From positions 1-8,117 of the forward strand of contig DQEK01000107.1 of assembly GCA_003533545.1 (NCBI GenBank): a DNA stretch of 8,117 nt, read 5' to 3'. The position numbers were made by a program, and so were the translations under genes. This document shows positions 1 to 6,645 of this stretch, one piece after another. How positions within the stretch are numbered: position 1 is the stretch's first letter; the number at the start of each line of letters is the position of its first letter. The notes beneath the pieces were generated by a model that saw only the letters and a list, made by a program, of their open reading frames with translations, searched no databases and had not been told where the DNA came from. The stretch comes from Acidobacteriota bacterium. Its GTDB lineage: Bacteria > Acidobacteriota > Vicinamibacteria > Vicinamibacterales > UBA8438.

Positions 1-852
1 TGCCTTCAAAATTTCAAACGCTCGATTCCAGAACTTAAGGCGAAGGATGTCTCCTTCCCAACTGAGCAGGTCGTATTCGATGTTGAGGCGGGCCATCGTA
101 TCGAGATGGCAGTGAACGATCCGCTCCGTTAGTACACGTGCGATGGTTGCTGTCGGCTCGGCAAAGCGCTCAAGTTCTTCCAGCGCGGCACGTCGATGGG
201 AGAGGCGCGATTCATCCTGCTCGTACCACTGCGTCACCCGCGCGTAGAGGTCCCAGCAGTAGGAGTCAAATCCGGGTGCATCAGCGAGTAAGCGGAGGCC
301 ATCGAGCCCGGTGTTCTCAAGCTCACGGAGACCGACCAGGACGTCGGCGACTTGGACCCCGGTGTCATCGATATAGTTCTGGACCTCGACTGCCATGCCC
401 TGGAACCTCAGGAGTCGGCATAGCGTGTCTCCGAGAGCGGCATTGCGGAGGTGTCCGACGTGCGCGGCTTTGTTCGGGTTGATGGCGGTGTGTTCGACGA
501 TGGTCTTTGGTGCGTTTTTTTGTTCGGTGCTTCCGCCGCCGTCGGTCAGCCGAATGCGCGCGAACACGGTCCGATTCAAAAACACGTTAAGGTAGCCGGC
601 GCTTGTAGGCTCAACACGGCCGATGTCACCCAGATCACCGATGGATTCGGCAATCTCGCCTGCGATTACACGCGGTGCCTTGTGGAGCGTCCGTGCTAGT
701 TCAAAGGCGACAGTAACGGCTAGGTCACCGAGGCGTCTGTTTGGCGGATACTCTAGAACGATCGTCGGCATTGCCTCGCGATCGAGGTCATAGAGCGAAG
801 CGAGCGCTGCTGCGATCCGGTCACGGAGTTGGGTATGTACAGGGAGTATCAT
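1..852 (-). CDS. argS: Arginyl-tRNA synthetase, N-terminal part (cut by window edge)
   Basis: Cytoplasmic class I aminoacyl-tRNA synthetase that charges tRNA-Arg with arginine using ATP. Reading from the ATG at 852-850 gives 284 codons with no stop before the left edge, about half of the usual ArgS length of roughly 550-600 residues. Residues 1 to about 95 match the ArgS-specific N-terminal tRNA-binding domain, including LGDLAVTVAFELAR at 41-54. The class I signature is NPNKAAHVGHLRNA at 125-138, with HVGH at 131-134 in place of the textbook HIGH. It is followed by QNYIDDTGVQVAD at 158-170 and LLSWEGDIL at 262-270, both typical of the ArgS catalytic core. The KMSK loop and the anticodon-binding domain lie outside the window. 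The gene starts 28 bp after mobA on the same strand, so the two are probably co-transcribed. No strong Shine-Dalgarno sequence precedes the ATG. The family assignment is secure. Confidence 0.95.
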   Translation of the reverse strand, partial: MILPVHTQLRDRIAAALASLYDLDREAMPTIVLEYPPNRRLGDLAVTVAFELARTLHKAPRVIAGEIAESIGDLGDIGRVEPTSAGYLNVFLNRTVFARIRLTDGGGSTEQKNAPKTIVEHTAINPNKAAHVGHLRNAALGDTLCRLLRFQGMAVEVQNYIDDTGVQVADVLVGLRELENTGLDGLRLLADAPGFDSYCWDLYARVTQWYEQDESRLSHRRAALEELERFAEPTATIARVLTERIVHCHLDTMARLNIEYDLLSWEGDILRLKFWNRAFEILKA

Positions 853-880
853 GTGGTGAGTCTGCGGAATCAGTGTCGAG

Positions 881-1501
881 TTAGTACCGGCGTTCGGACT
901 TAATATGGTTTGGTTCGAGAGCGGTCAGTTCGGTTGCGTGTAGGTGGTCATTCGAGGTGTTAACGTTCAGAAAGAGTTTGCCGTCGCGATTGAAAGCGGC
1001 GATTTCGGCTGGTCCGACATGAGTCACGCGGATGACTTCTTCCAGCGCTGACATCCGATACTGTCCTCGCTGGATCTGTGCTCGAACGGCACCAATACAA
1101 TTCTGAGTGTACACGGCGCACAACGGCTGCGGGCCGTCCTCGGTGCGCGGCATCGCAGCGTCGGCGCGACCGATCTGCGTGGCTAGGTAACGAAGGAACG
1201 CGGCAGCCAGGAATGGCAAGTCGCAGGCTATCACGAGCGTGTGCTCGGTGGGTGATCGTACTAGCGCTGTGTAAAGTCCTCCCAATGGTCCGGTGCCCGG
1301 TATAAGATCCGCGCACACGCGAAGTCCTAGCGAACGGAACCGGTGCGGGTCGCTAGAGACAACGAATATATGTTCGGCGACGCCGCCGAGTACTGCAAGT
1401 TGTCGGTCGATGATGCGCTGACCGCCGACATTTAGGGCCCATTTGTCGAGCCTGCCAAGCCGTTTTGCTTGGCCCCCCGCGATGATGGCCGCCGTCCACA
1501 C
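881..1501 (-). CDS. mobA: Molybdenum cofactor guanylyltransferase MobA
   Basis: MobA-type nucleotidyltransferase that in the known family transfers GMP from GTP to molybdopterin, making the guanine dinucleotide form of the molybdenum cofactor in the cytoplasm. With the GTG start at 1501-1499 the protein has 206 residues, normal for MobA. The N-terminal nucleotide loop reads AAIIAGG-QAKRLG-RLDKWAL (residues 4-23), the family pattern AGGxxxRMGxxK with Leu instead of Met. GTGPLGGL lies near 69-76, ACDLPFL near 92-98 carries the metal-binding Asp, QPLCAVY lies near 125-131, and FLNVNT near 177-182 matches the usual F-N-N-T motif. The open frame extends upstream to an ATG at 1594, but those 31 extra residues precede the conserved fold and would overlap the divergent gene. 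The GTG has AGGA 8 nt upstream. A MobA-like transferase for another nucleotide-sugar or cofactor cannot be fully excluded. Confidence 0.85.
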   Translation of the reverse strand: MWTAAIIAGGQAKRLGRLDKWALNVGGQRIIDRQLAVLGGVAEHIFVVSSDPHRFRSLGLRVCADLIPGTGPLGGLYTALVRSPTEHTLVIACDLPFLAAAFLRYLATQIGRADAAMPRTEDGPQPLCAVYTQNCIGAVRAQIQRGQYRMSALEEVIRVTHVGPAEIAAFNRDGKLFLNVNTSNDHLHATELTALEPNHIKSERRY

Positions 1502-1509
1502 ACTGTAGA

Positions 1510-1513
1510 TCCT
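1510..1513 (-). promoter_or_regulatory. Shine-Dalgarno fixing the mobA GTG start
   Basis: On the minus strand AGGA (1513-1510) lies 8 nt before the GTG at 1501-1499. The spacing is good, and the GTG sits five residues before the conserved IIAGG strand, where MobA proteins normally begin. This supports the shorter 206-residue form over the ATG at 1594. Confidence 0.55.
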
Positions 1514-1537
1514 AAACCGTAGCGGATTCTCTATTCC

Positions 1538-2116
1538 ATGTCGGAACCGAAAATAGGGCGCGTGCTCGTAGCTAGTTTGCACCAGGCGATTCACGACCTC
1601 ATGCCGACGCGCGGGGAGTTCTATGAAGACTGGTTATCGCCGCGTCGCATCCGCCAGGGGAAGGTGGGGCGAGCGCGGGTTGCCGGGGCCATCAGTTTTC
1701 TGCGGGAGGAAGGGGAGTGCTATAGCGCCGTGGTGGACCGGGCCGGTCGCTACGCGGTCGATTGGACTGTTGGTGATTTAGCGCCGGTGGAACGCTTAAT
1801 GCTGCGGCGCTTACCACGCTCCCTCCGGGTTCGCGGTATTTTGCGCGCCTCGGCTCGCCTCATCCGGAATCTGCACGAGGTCGCCCAATTGGACTTCACG
1901 GTCAGGCACGGGGCAGGGGTGGTTCGCCTGGACGGGTCATTGTTCTGCGACGTGCGTGAGCCGCCAGGGAGGCCGCTCTGCGGGTTCTACGGGGGGCTGC
2001 TTAAGCGGTATTTTGAGTTCTTTGACGTTTCCTGCGACGTCCAGATCTCTCGGTGTCGCGGTACGGGCGAGTCGTCGTGTGAGTTGTTGTTCGACACGAA
2101 CCATTCTGATTCTTGA
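1538..2116 (+). CDS. V4R-like domain protein of unknown role
   Basis: A soluble 192-residue protein without signal peptide or membrane segment. The last third resembles the V4R (4-vinyl reductase) small-molecule-binding fold: FCDVREPPGRPLCGFYGGLL at about 136-155, then YFEFFDVSCDVQISRCRGTG, ending in Cys173-x7-Cys181-E-L-L-F. The C-x(n)-G-x-x-x-C ending and the CGFY-G-L-L helix are what suggest V4R. Six cysteines (61, 137, 148, 166, 173, 181) are present, five of them in this domain, so a metal or thiol ligand is possible. Residues 1-115 are rich in Arg and Leu and I do not recognise a domain there. V4R domains occur in bacteriochlorophyll vinyl reductase, in XylR/DmpR-type sensors and in stand-alone proteins; nothing here indicates the ligand. 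The start is uncertain: the ATG has no clear Shine-Dalgarno, and a GTG at 1562 or an ATG at 1601 are alternatives. It is divergent from mobA and lies 120 bp before nfeD. Confidence 0.6.
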   Translation: MSEPKIGRVLVASLHQAIHDLMPTRGEFYEDWLSPRRIRQGKVGRARVAGAISFLREEGECYSAVVDRAGRYAVDWTVGDLAPVERLMLRRLPRSLRVRGILRASARLIRNLHEVAQLDFTVRHGAGVVRLDGSLFCDVREPPGRPLCGFYGGLLKRYFEFFDVSCDVQISRCRGTGESSCELLFDTNHSDS

Positions 2117-2236
2117 CTCGGGTTCGGTCTCTGGACCCAGCACCGTCTTGCGTTGCTAGGGGTGCGCGCGATAACGTGGCAGTGGTTGTGGTTCGACTCG
2201 CGAAGGCGCGTGACTCGTCGGCCAGGGACTTCAACT
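2117..2236 (+). promoter_or_regulatory. Intergenic region upstream of nfeD, weak promoter candidate
   Basis: This 120-bp gap is the largest between complete genes in the window. It holds an imperfect hairpin just after the V4R gene stop (2120-2125 GGGTTC pairing with 2133-2138 GGACCC, one G-U pair, 7-nt loop) with no T tract behind it. A sigma70-like pair TTGCGT (2148-2153) and GATAAC (2170-2175) is separated by 16 nt, matching consensus at 3 of 6 and 4 of 6 positions. The NfeD reading frame stays open back to a TTG at 2153, but that extension is Arg-rich, lacks family features and would precede the signal peptide. The promoter call is weak inference. Confidence 0.22.
2224..2228 (+). promoter_or_regulatory. 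Shine-Dalgarno fixing the nfeD ATG start
   Basis: AGGGA lies 8 nt before the ATG at 2237. It chooses this start over the in-frame TTG at 2153 and places the hydrophobic signal segment at the very N-terminus, as expected for NfeD. Confidence 0.6.
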
Positions 2237-3598
2237 ATGACAGTCCGGTGTTTTCGTCCAGTGGTGGTGTTGGTTACGGTCGGGGCGCTGCTCTGGTGGG
2301 GCGGAGAGTCCCCTTCGGGAGAGCAGACCGTTCAGCCGCGCCCGACGGTATATGTCGCAGAAATCGACGCGCTCATTCATCCAGCGTCAGCGGAGTTTGT
2401 TGCTCAGGCGCTTGCCACGGCCGATGCTGCCAATGCCGAGTTGGTAGTGTTAGTGTTGCGCACTCCCGGCGGTCTCGTCGATTCAACCCGAGACATCAAT
2501 TCCAGCATCATTGAGGCGCAAACGCCCGTCGTGGTGTACGTGGGACCGAGTGGGGCACGTGCTGCCTCGGCTGGCTTCCTCATCACGATTGCCGCCGACG
2601 TTGCGGCGATGGCTCCTGGGACGCATATCGGCGCCGCGCACCCAGTTTCTGGCACCGGCGAAGCAATGGACGATACGGCGGCCGAGAAGGCGGCCTCAGA
2701 CGTTGCTGCGTATGCGCGTTCACTGGCGACCCAGCGGCAGCGGAATGTCCGGCTGGCCGAGAGGGCAGTGACCGAAAGCGAATCGTTTACGGAAGAGGAA
2801 GCGCTCTCGGCGATGCCCCCGCTGATCGACTTGGTCGCCGACAATCTCGAAGCGTTGATTGCCTTGCTCGACGACCGGGAGATTCGCCGGTGGGATGGGC
2901 GACTGGAGGTTGTGCGCACGGCGGGAGCGCAGGTAGAGACAATTGAGATGAATTGGCGCCAGCGCCTGCTGAGTGCGGTGGCGCATCCGCAGATCGCAGT
3001 CCTGCTGTTTAGTCTCGGTACACTTGGCTTGACGATTGAACTATGGAGTCCCGGGGCGGTGTTGCCTGGGGTCGTCGGGGGGCTGTGTCTTCTACTAGCA
3101 TTCTTCGCGTTTCAGATCTTGCCGGTCAATTATGTCGGGTTGCTGCTTGTCCTTTTTGGACTTGTGCTCCTGGCGCTTGAGATGGTGACCGCCGCTTTCG
3201 GTGTGCTCGCCGCCGGTGGGGTGATTAGCATGATTTTTGGTCTCGCGATGCTGATTGATTCTCCCATGCCAGAGCTTCAGCTGGGCTGGCCGTTCATTCT
3301 CGCGACTATGTTGACTCTGGCGGGGCTGGTCGCCTTTTTGGCCCGTCTGGCGGTGCGGGCCCAGCGACGTCGGTCGGTGACCGGAGCAGCTGGCATGCTC
3401 GGTGCCTCCGGCGAAGTTATTGATCCGATTGATTCCGGCGGTATCGGCCGGGTTACGACCCACGGTGAGATCTGGTCGGCCGTCGCCGGGCAATCGATTT
3501 CGAGAGGGACTCGTATCCGCGTCGTTGGCATAAGTGGGCTGACATTAACCGTGTCGCCCGATCCGGTCTCTGGACCAGGCCGGGAAGGAGCATCATGA
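2237..3598 (+). CDS. Long-form NfeD membrane-bound serine protease (ClpP class)
   Basis: Membrane protein of 453 residues with the full NfeD1b architecture. A signal or anchor segment occupies residues 4-22 ([13 protein letters not shown] core). A ClpP/crotonase-like protease domain follows at about 36-215: [11 protein letters not shown] at 74-84, [16 protein letters not shown] at 106-121, [10 protein letters not shown] at 128-137. By analogy with the archaeal protein PH1510, Ser111 in AASAG would be the nucleophile and Lys151 in AAEKAA the general base; their 40-residue spacing is close to that of the known dyad, so the enzyme should be active. About five membrane segments lie between 252 and 372, and a soluble OB-fold NfeD domain (about 379-440, [18 protein letters not shown]) ends the protein. 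Known relatives cleave the hydrophobic C-terminal part of a partner slipin. The stop overlaps the slipin start by 4 bp (ATGA), so the two are translationally coupled. Confidence 0.92.
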   Translation: MTVRCFRPVVVLVTVGALLWWGGESPSGEQTVQPRPTVYVAEIDALIHPASAEFVAQALATADAANAELVVLVLRTPGGLVDSTRDINSSIIEAQTPVVVYVGPSGARAASAGFLITIAADVAAMAPGTHIGAAHPVSGTGEAMDDTAAEKAASDVAAYARSLATQRQRNVRLAERAVTESESFTEEEALSAMPPLIDLVADNLEALIALLDDREIRRWDGRLEVVRTAGAQVETIEMNWRQRLLSAVAHPQIAVLLFSLGTLGLTIELWSPGAVLPGVVGGLCLLLAFFAFQILPVNYVGLLLVLFGLVLLALEMVTAAFGVLAAGGVISMIFGLAMLIDSPMPELQLGWPFILATMLTLAGLVAFLARLAVRAQRRRSVTGAAGMLGASGEVIDPIDSGGIGRVTTHGEIWSAVAGQSISRGTRIRVVGISGLTLTVSPDPVSGPGREGAS

Positions 3599-4383
3599 AC
3601 CCGATTTTCTTCGCCCCCTTCCTACTAGTGGCGCTGTATTTGGCAAATTCGATCAAGATTCTCAATGAGTATGAGCGAGGCGTTGTTTTCAGGTTGGGTA
3701 AGCTCCTGCCGACCCCGAAGGGACCAGGCGTCATTTTGGTGTTCGCCCCGATTGATCGCATGGTGCGAGTTGGGTTGCGGACCATCGTCATGGACGTACC
3801 CCCACAAGACATCATCACGCGTGACAACGTATCGGTGAAAGTGAACGCGGTTATCTATTTTCGGGTGATGCAGCCGCAAAAGGCAATTGTGGAGGTTGAG
3901 AGCTTCAACTACGCTACTTCGCAACTGGCCCAGACGACCCTTCGGAGTGTGCTCGGCCAAGTTGATCTCGACGATTTACTCTCTGGGCGCGACCGCCTGA
4001 ATCAGGAATTACAGCGGTTGCTTGACGAGCAGACCGACCCCTGGGGTATCAAGGTGTCCGCCGTCGAGGTTAAGCACGTCGACCTGCCGGAAAACATGCA
4101 GCGAGCCATGGCGAGGCAGGCCGAAGCCGAGCGTGAGAAGCGTGCTAAAATCATACACGCTGAAGGTGAGTTCGGTGCGTCTGAGCGCCTGTCGGAGGCC
4201 GCCGAAGTTATCGGTAGGGAGCCCCTTGCGGTGACACTACGGTACCTGCAGACCCTCACGGAGATCGCCGGAGAGAAGAACTCGACGATCTTGTTTCCGA
4301 TTCCAATCGATCTCCTGAACATGCTTCAGCCCAAGCAGCCCAAGCAGCCTGTCGATGGCGATGGCGAACAGCGGTCAGACTGA
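3595..4383 (+). CDS. Slipin, SPFH/band 7 membrane protein (NfeD partner)
   Basis: A 262-residue stomatin-like protein. Residues 3-18 form a single N-terminal membrane segment. The signature [13 protein letters not shown] (24-36) and the SPFH domain (about 26-180) follow, including [23 protein letters not shown] (69-91) and the conserved stretch around [16 protein letters not shown] (115-130). [22 protein letters not shown] (171-192) starts a charged helix likely to form a coiled coil and drive oligomer assembly. The hydrophobic C-terminal [14 protein letters not shown] (231-244) is the kind of segment NfeD is known to cut in the archaeal pair. The protein ends in a short KQPKQP repeat and a charged tail. 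The family organises membrane microdomains and is related to E. coli QmcA. A strong Shine-Dalgarno (GGAAGGAG, 3583-3590) lies 4 nt before the ATG, inside the end of nfeD. Confidence 0.93.
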   Translation: MNPIFFAPFLLVALYLANSIKILNEYERGVVFRLGKLLPTPKGPGVILVFAPIDRMVRVGLRTIVMDVPPQDIITRDNVSVKVNAVIYFRVMQPQKAIVEVESFNYATSQLAQTTLRSVLGQVDLDDLLSGRDRLNQELQRLLDEQTDPWGIKVSAVEVKHVDLPENMQRAMARQAEAEREKRAKIIHAEGEFGASERLSEAAEVIGREPLAVTLRYLQTLTEIAGEKNSTILFPIPIDLLNMLQPKQPKQPVDGDGEQRSD

Positions 4384-5011
4384 AGCGGCGCCTAACGCGA
4401 AGCAGTTGGTCTTCTTGACAATGATGGCCACTGCGGTCGCGGTCATTGTCTTCCTATGCGGCGTACTGGTGGGGCGCGGCGTCCCGCTTCGCCCGGGGGG
4501 CGTTGCTGGGGCCCTGGATGCGTTGCCACTCGGGAGTGACCCGATCGGGATCGGAGTTCCTGAGCTTCCGCCGAACCCAAACGACTCTTCCGATTCTCTA
4601 CTGGACGAATTGAGTTACTTCGAGCGGTTAAGCGAGACGGATGTGGAAACGGAGACCGAGTCCGCCGGCCGGTCGTCTGGGGCGGCGGTGCCGGACGTTT
4701 CCCCGTCGTTCGTATTACCCGAGGCGGACCTCGTTCCTGAGGTGTTGGCTGCGGGTGAGGCTTCGGAGACGGCTGGCGCAGGGTTTGTGGTTCAGGTGAC
4801 TGAATTTCCGGTTGGTGAAGAAGCTGAAGGGGTAGCGGTCCGCCTCACCGCCAAAGGGTATCCGGCCTTCGTTGTTCCGCCGGCGCGGAATGCTTCCATC
4901 ACGGCCTCCGGTGTGCGGGTTGGGCCCTTTGCCGACCATGCGGAGGCGGATATGGTCCGCCGTCGTCTAGAAGCCGAGGAGCGGCTCACGCCGCGGGTTG
5001 TCCAACAGTAA
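4355..5011 (+). CDS. Single-pass membrane protein with C-terminal SPOR domain
   Basis: A 218-residue protein with FtsN-like topology: a short cytoplasmic tail, one membrane helix at about 18-40 ([20 protein letters not shown]), an acidic Ser/Pro/Glu-rich linker at about 41-140, and an SPOR domain at about 143-218. SPOR hallmarks are GFVVQVTEF (143-151), [11 protein letters not shown] (164-174) and [14 protein letters not shown] (186-199) with the RVGPF strand. SPOR domains bind denuded glycan strands at division septa, so a cell-wall or division role in the periplasm is likely; the exact partner is unknown. The start overlaps the end of the slipin gene by 29 bp. Two ATGs (4355 and 4361) lie close together without a good Shine-Dalgarno, so translation probably depends on slipin translation. 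Starting at the ATGs near 4421 would remove part of the membrane helix and is unlikely. Confidence 0.85.
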   Translation: MAMANSGQTEAAPNAKQLVFLTMMATAVAVIVFLCGVLVGRGVPLRPGGVAGALDALPLGSDPIGIGVPELPPNPNDSSDSLLDELSYFERLSETDVETETESAGRSSGAAVPDVSPSFVLPEADLVPEVLAAGEASETAGAGFVVQVTEFPVGEEAEGVAVRLTAKGYPAFVVPPARNASITASGVRVGPFADHAEADMVRRRLEAEERLTPRVVQQ

Positions 5012-5043
5012 ACACCGAATGGTCCGATGCTGCTCTACGGGCG

Positions 5044-6609
5044 GTGTTCGGTCACCGCGGACAGTTCCTAGTGCCACCATTGCTCAGTTTTAGTCCAACG
5101 GTTCGACGGTCATCACCGTTCTTTGGTGCCGCACTCTCGGGAGCGTTACTGGCGTTCAGCTTTCCTCCACACGGGCATCCGGCAACCGCTTGGGTGGCGC
5201 TTACCCCGCTTCTGATCGCGCTTTTTGGGGCCCGCTCTTCAACCGTGGGGTTCGCGCTAGGAGTTACGACAGGTGTCGTGCATTTCGCTGGCTTACTGCC
5301 ATGGCTGACCACCGTCATGATGGAATTCGGCGGACTCCCTCTTCCCGCGGGAGTGGCCCTGAACGGCTTGCTGGTCGCCTACTTAGCGCTGTTTCCTGGA
5401 GCATTCGGCGCAATTTTTGTGTTGTTGTGTCGTCGGTATGGTGAGTCTGCACTCTGGATCGCCGGGCCTGTCTGGTTGTCCACGGAGTTAGGCCGCCTTT
5501 GGTTACTCGGGGGGTTTCCGTGGGAATTACTCGGATACAGCCAGACCGCCGTTCTACCCATCGCACAGCTCGCGAGCCTGTTTGGCGTCCACGGTGTCAC
5601 CGTGCTAGTCGTCTTTGTCAATGGCGTGCTGACGCTGCTTGCAGTGGGCCAAACGGGACGCCGGGGAATGGCGTTGACGGTTGGCGTGGCGGTGCTGGTG
5701 GCGGTGGTGTTGTTTGGAACATGGCGGCTCTCGGACGAGCAACTTTTGCGGGCAGGGACACCGCTTCGTGTCGGGTTGGTACAAGGCAACGTCCCACAGG
5801 AAGACAAGTGGGACCCGGCGCACCGGGTGAGCATTGTGCAGCGTTACTTGGAGCTTAGTCGAAGGAGTGCTGCCGCCGGAGCCGAGTTGGTCGTCTGGCC
5901 GGAGTCTGCCACGCCATTTAGCTTCGAGACCCATTCCGATGGTGGGCTGGTTCGAGGACTCACCAGGGAAACCGGTATTCACTTGCTGTTCGGAAGCACG
6001 CGATTCGAGAGCTACCCGACCCGACGTATGTTCAATGCAGCGTTCGTCCTGAATCCAGACGGTGAGACCGCTGCCATCTACGACAAGATTCACTTGGTGC
6101 CTTTCGGCGAGTACGTCCCGTTTCGCTCGCTATTGTTTTTTGCGGCTCCGCTTGTCGACACTGTGGCCGACCTCACCCCGGGCGTCGATCCGGTCACGCT
6201 ACCGGTTGGGTCCCATCTAGTGAGTGCCGCAATTTGTTATGAGATCATTTACCCATCATTGGTCAGGGAGTCTGTCCGAGAGGGCAGTCAGTTGCTTACG
6301 ACGATCACCAACGATGCTTGGTATGGTCGGTCGGGTGCGCCCCATCAGCATTTTCAACAAGCGAGAATGCGGGCGATCGAGCAGGGGCGGTATCTCGTCC
6401 GTGCCGCGAACACGGGCATCAGTGGCGTTGTTGATCCCTATGGGCGTGTTGTTGCACGAAGCGCTCTTTTTGAAACGACAACGATCAACCAAGAGGTTCG
6501 GTTACTCGCGGAGCTGACCGTCTACGGGAAAATTGGCGACATACTGGCCTATGCCAGTGCGCTGGCGACGTTGGGCCTGGTGTTTCTGGCGTGGCGTGCC
6601 AAGCGGTGA
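5044..6609 (+). CDS. lnt: Apolipoprotein N-acyltransferase
   Basis: Integral inner-membrane enzyme that transfers an acyl chain from phospholipid to the N-terminal cysteine of diacylglyceryl lipoproteins, the last step after Lgt and LspA. The 521-residue reading has about seven hydrophobic segments in residues 27-230, a nitrilase-type (C-N hydrolase) periplasmic domain at about 240-485, and a final membrane helix at 497-517. The catalytic triad can be placed by analogy with E. coli E267/K335/C387: Glu287 in VVWPES, Lys348 in YDKIHLVPFGEYVP, and Cys398 in AICYEIIYPS. ITNDAWYGRSGAPHQH (421-436) and RAANTGISGVVDP (453-465) are also diagnostic. The start is uncertain: GTG at 5044 has no clear Shine-Dalgarno, whereas GTG at 5071 has GCGGA upstream and would give 512 residues. 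The gene lies 32 bp after the SPOR gene and 36 bp before prfB. Confidence 0.95.
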   Translation: MFGHRGQFLVPPLLSFSPTVRRSSPFFGAALSGALLAFSFPPHGHPATAWVALTPLLIALFGARSSTVGFALGVTTGVVHFAGLLPWLTTVMMEFGGLPLPAGVALNGLLVAYLALFPGAFGAIFVLLCRRYGESALWIAGPVWLSTELGRLWLLGGFPWELLGYSQTAVLPIAQLASLFGVHGVTVLVVFVNGVLTLLAVGQTGRRGMALTVGVAVLVAVVLFGTWRLSDEQLLRAGTPLRVGLVQGNVPQEDKWDPAHRVSIVQRYLELSRRSAAAGAELVVWPESATPFSFETHSDGGLVRGLTRETGIHLLFGSTRFESYPTRRMFNAAFVLNPDGETAAIYDKIHLVPFGEYVPFRSLLFFAAPLVDTVADLTPGVDPVTLPVGSHLVSAAICYEIIYPSLVRESVREGSQLLTTITNDAWYGRSGAPHQHFQQARMRAIEQGRYLVRAANTGISGVVDPYGRVVARSALFETTTINQEVRLLAELTVYGKIGDILAYASALATLGLVFLAWRAKR

Positions 6610-6618
6610 GTCGCGGTG

Positions 6619-6634
6619 TGGCCACTGGTGGCCA
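6619..6634 (+). other. Short inverted repeat upstream of prfB
   Basis: TGGCCA (6619-6624) and TGGCCA (6629-6634) can pair across a 4-nt CTGG loop, directly between the lnt stop and the prfB ribosome binding site. There is no T tract, so it is not a Rho-independent terminator. It might fold near the start of prfB, but a 6-bp stem can occur by chance. Confidence 0.3.
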
Positions 6635-6645
6635 GTAGAAGGGGG

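Noticed and set aside
138..699. Rightward open frames opposite argS
   Set aside because: They encode Arg/Ser-rich sequence without family features and lie antisense to a clear ArgS frame that is open from 852 to the left edge.
2153..2236. N-terminal extension of NfeD from TTG 2153
   Set aside because: It is Arg-rich, precedes the signal segment and lacks a Shine-Dalgarno, whereas ATG 2237 has AGGGA at good spacing.
2126..3576. 13-nt direct repeat CGGTCTCTGGACC near 2125 and again near 3564
   Set aside because: A single pair of 13-nt matches is about what chance gives in 8 kb; the second copy is ordinary NfeD coding sequence.
4331..4351. CAGCCCAAG tandem repeat at the slipin C-terminus
   Set aside because: Only about two and a half copies, encoding KQPKQP; ordinary slippage in a variable tail rather than a functional repeat array.
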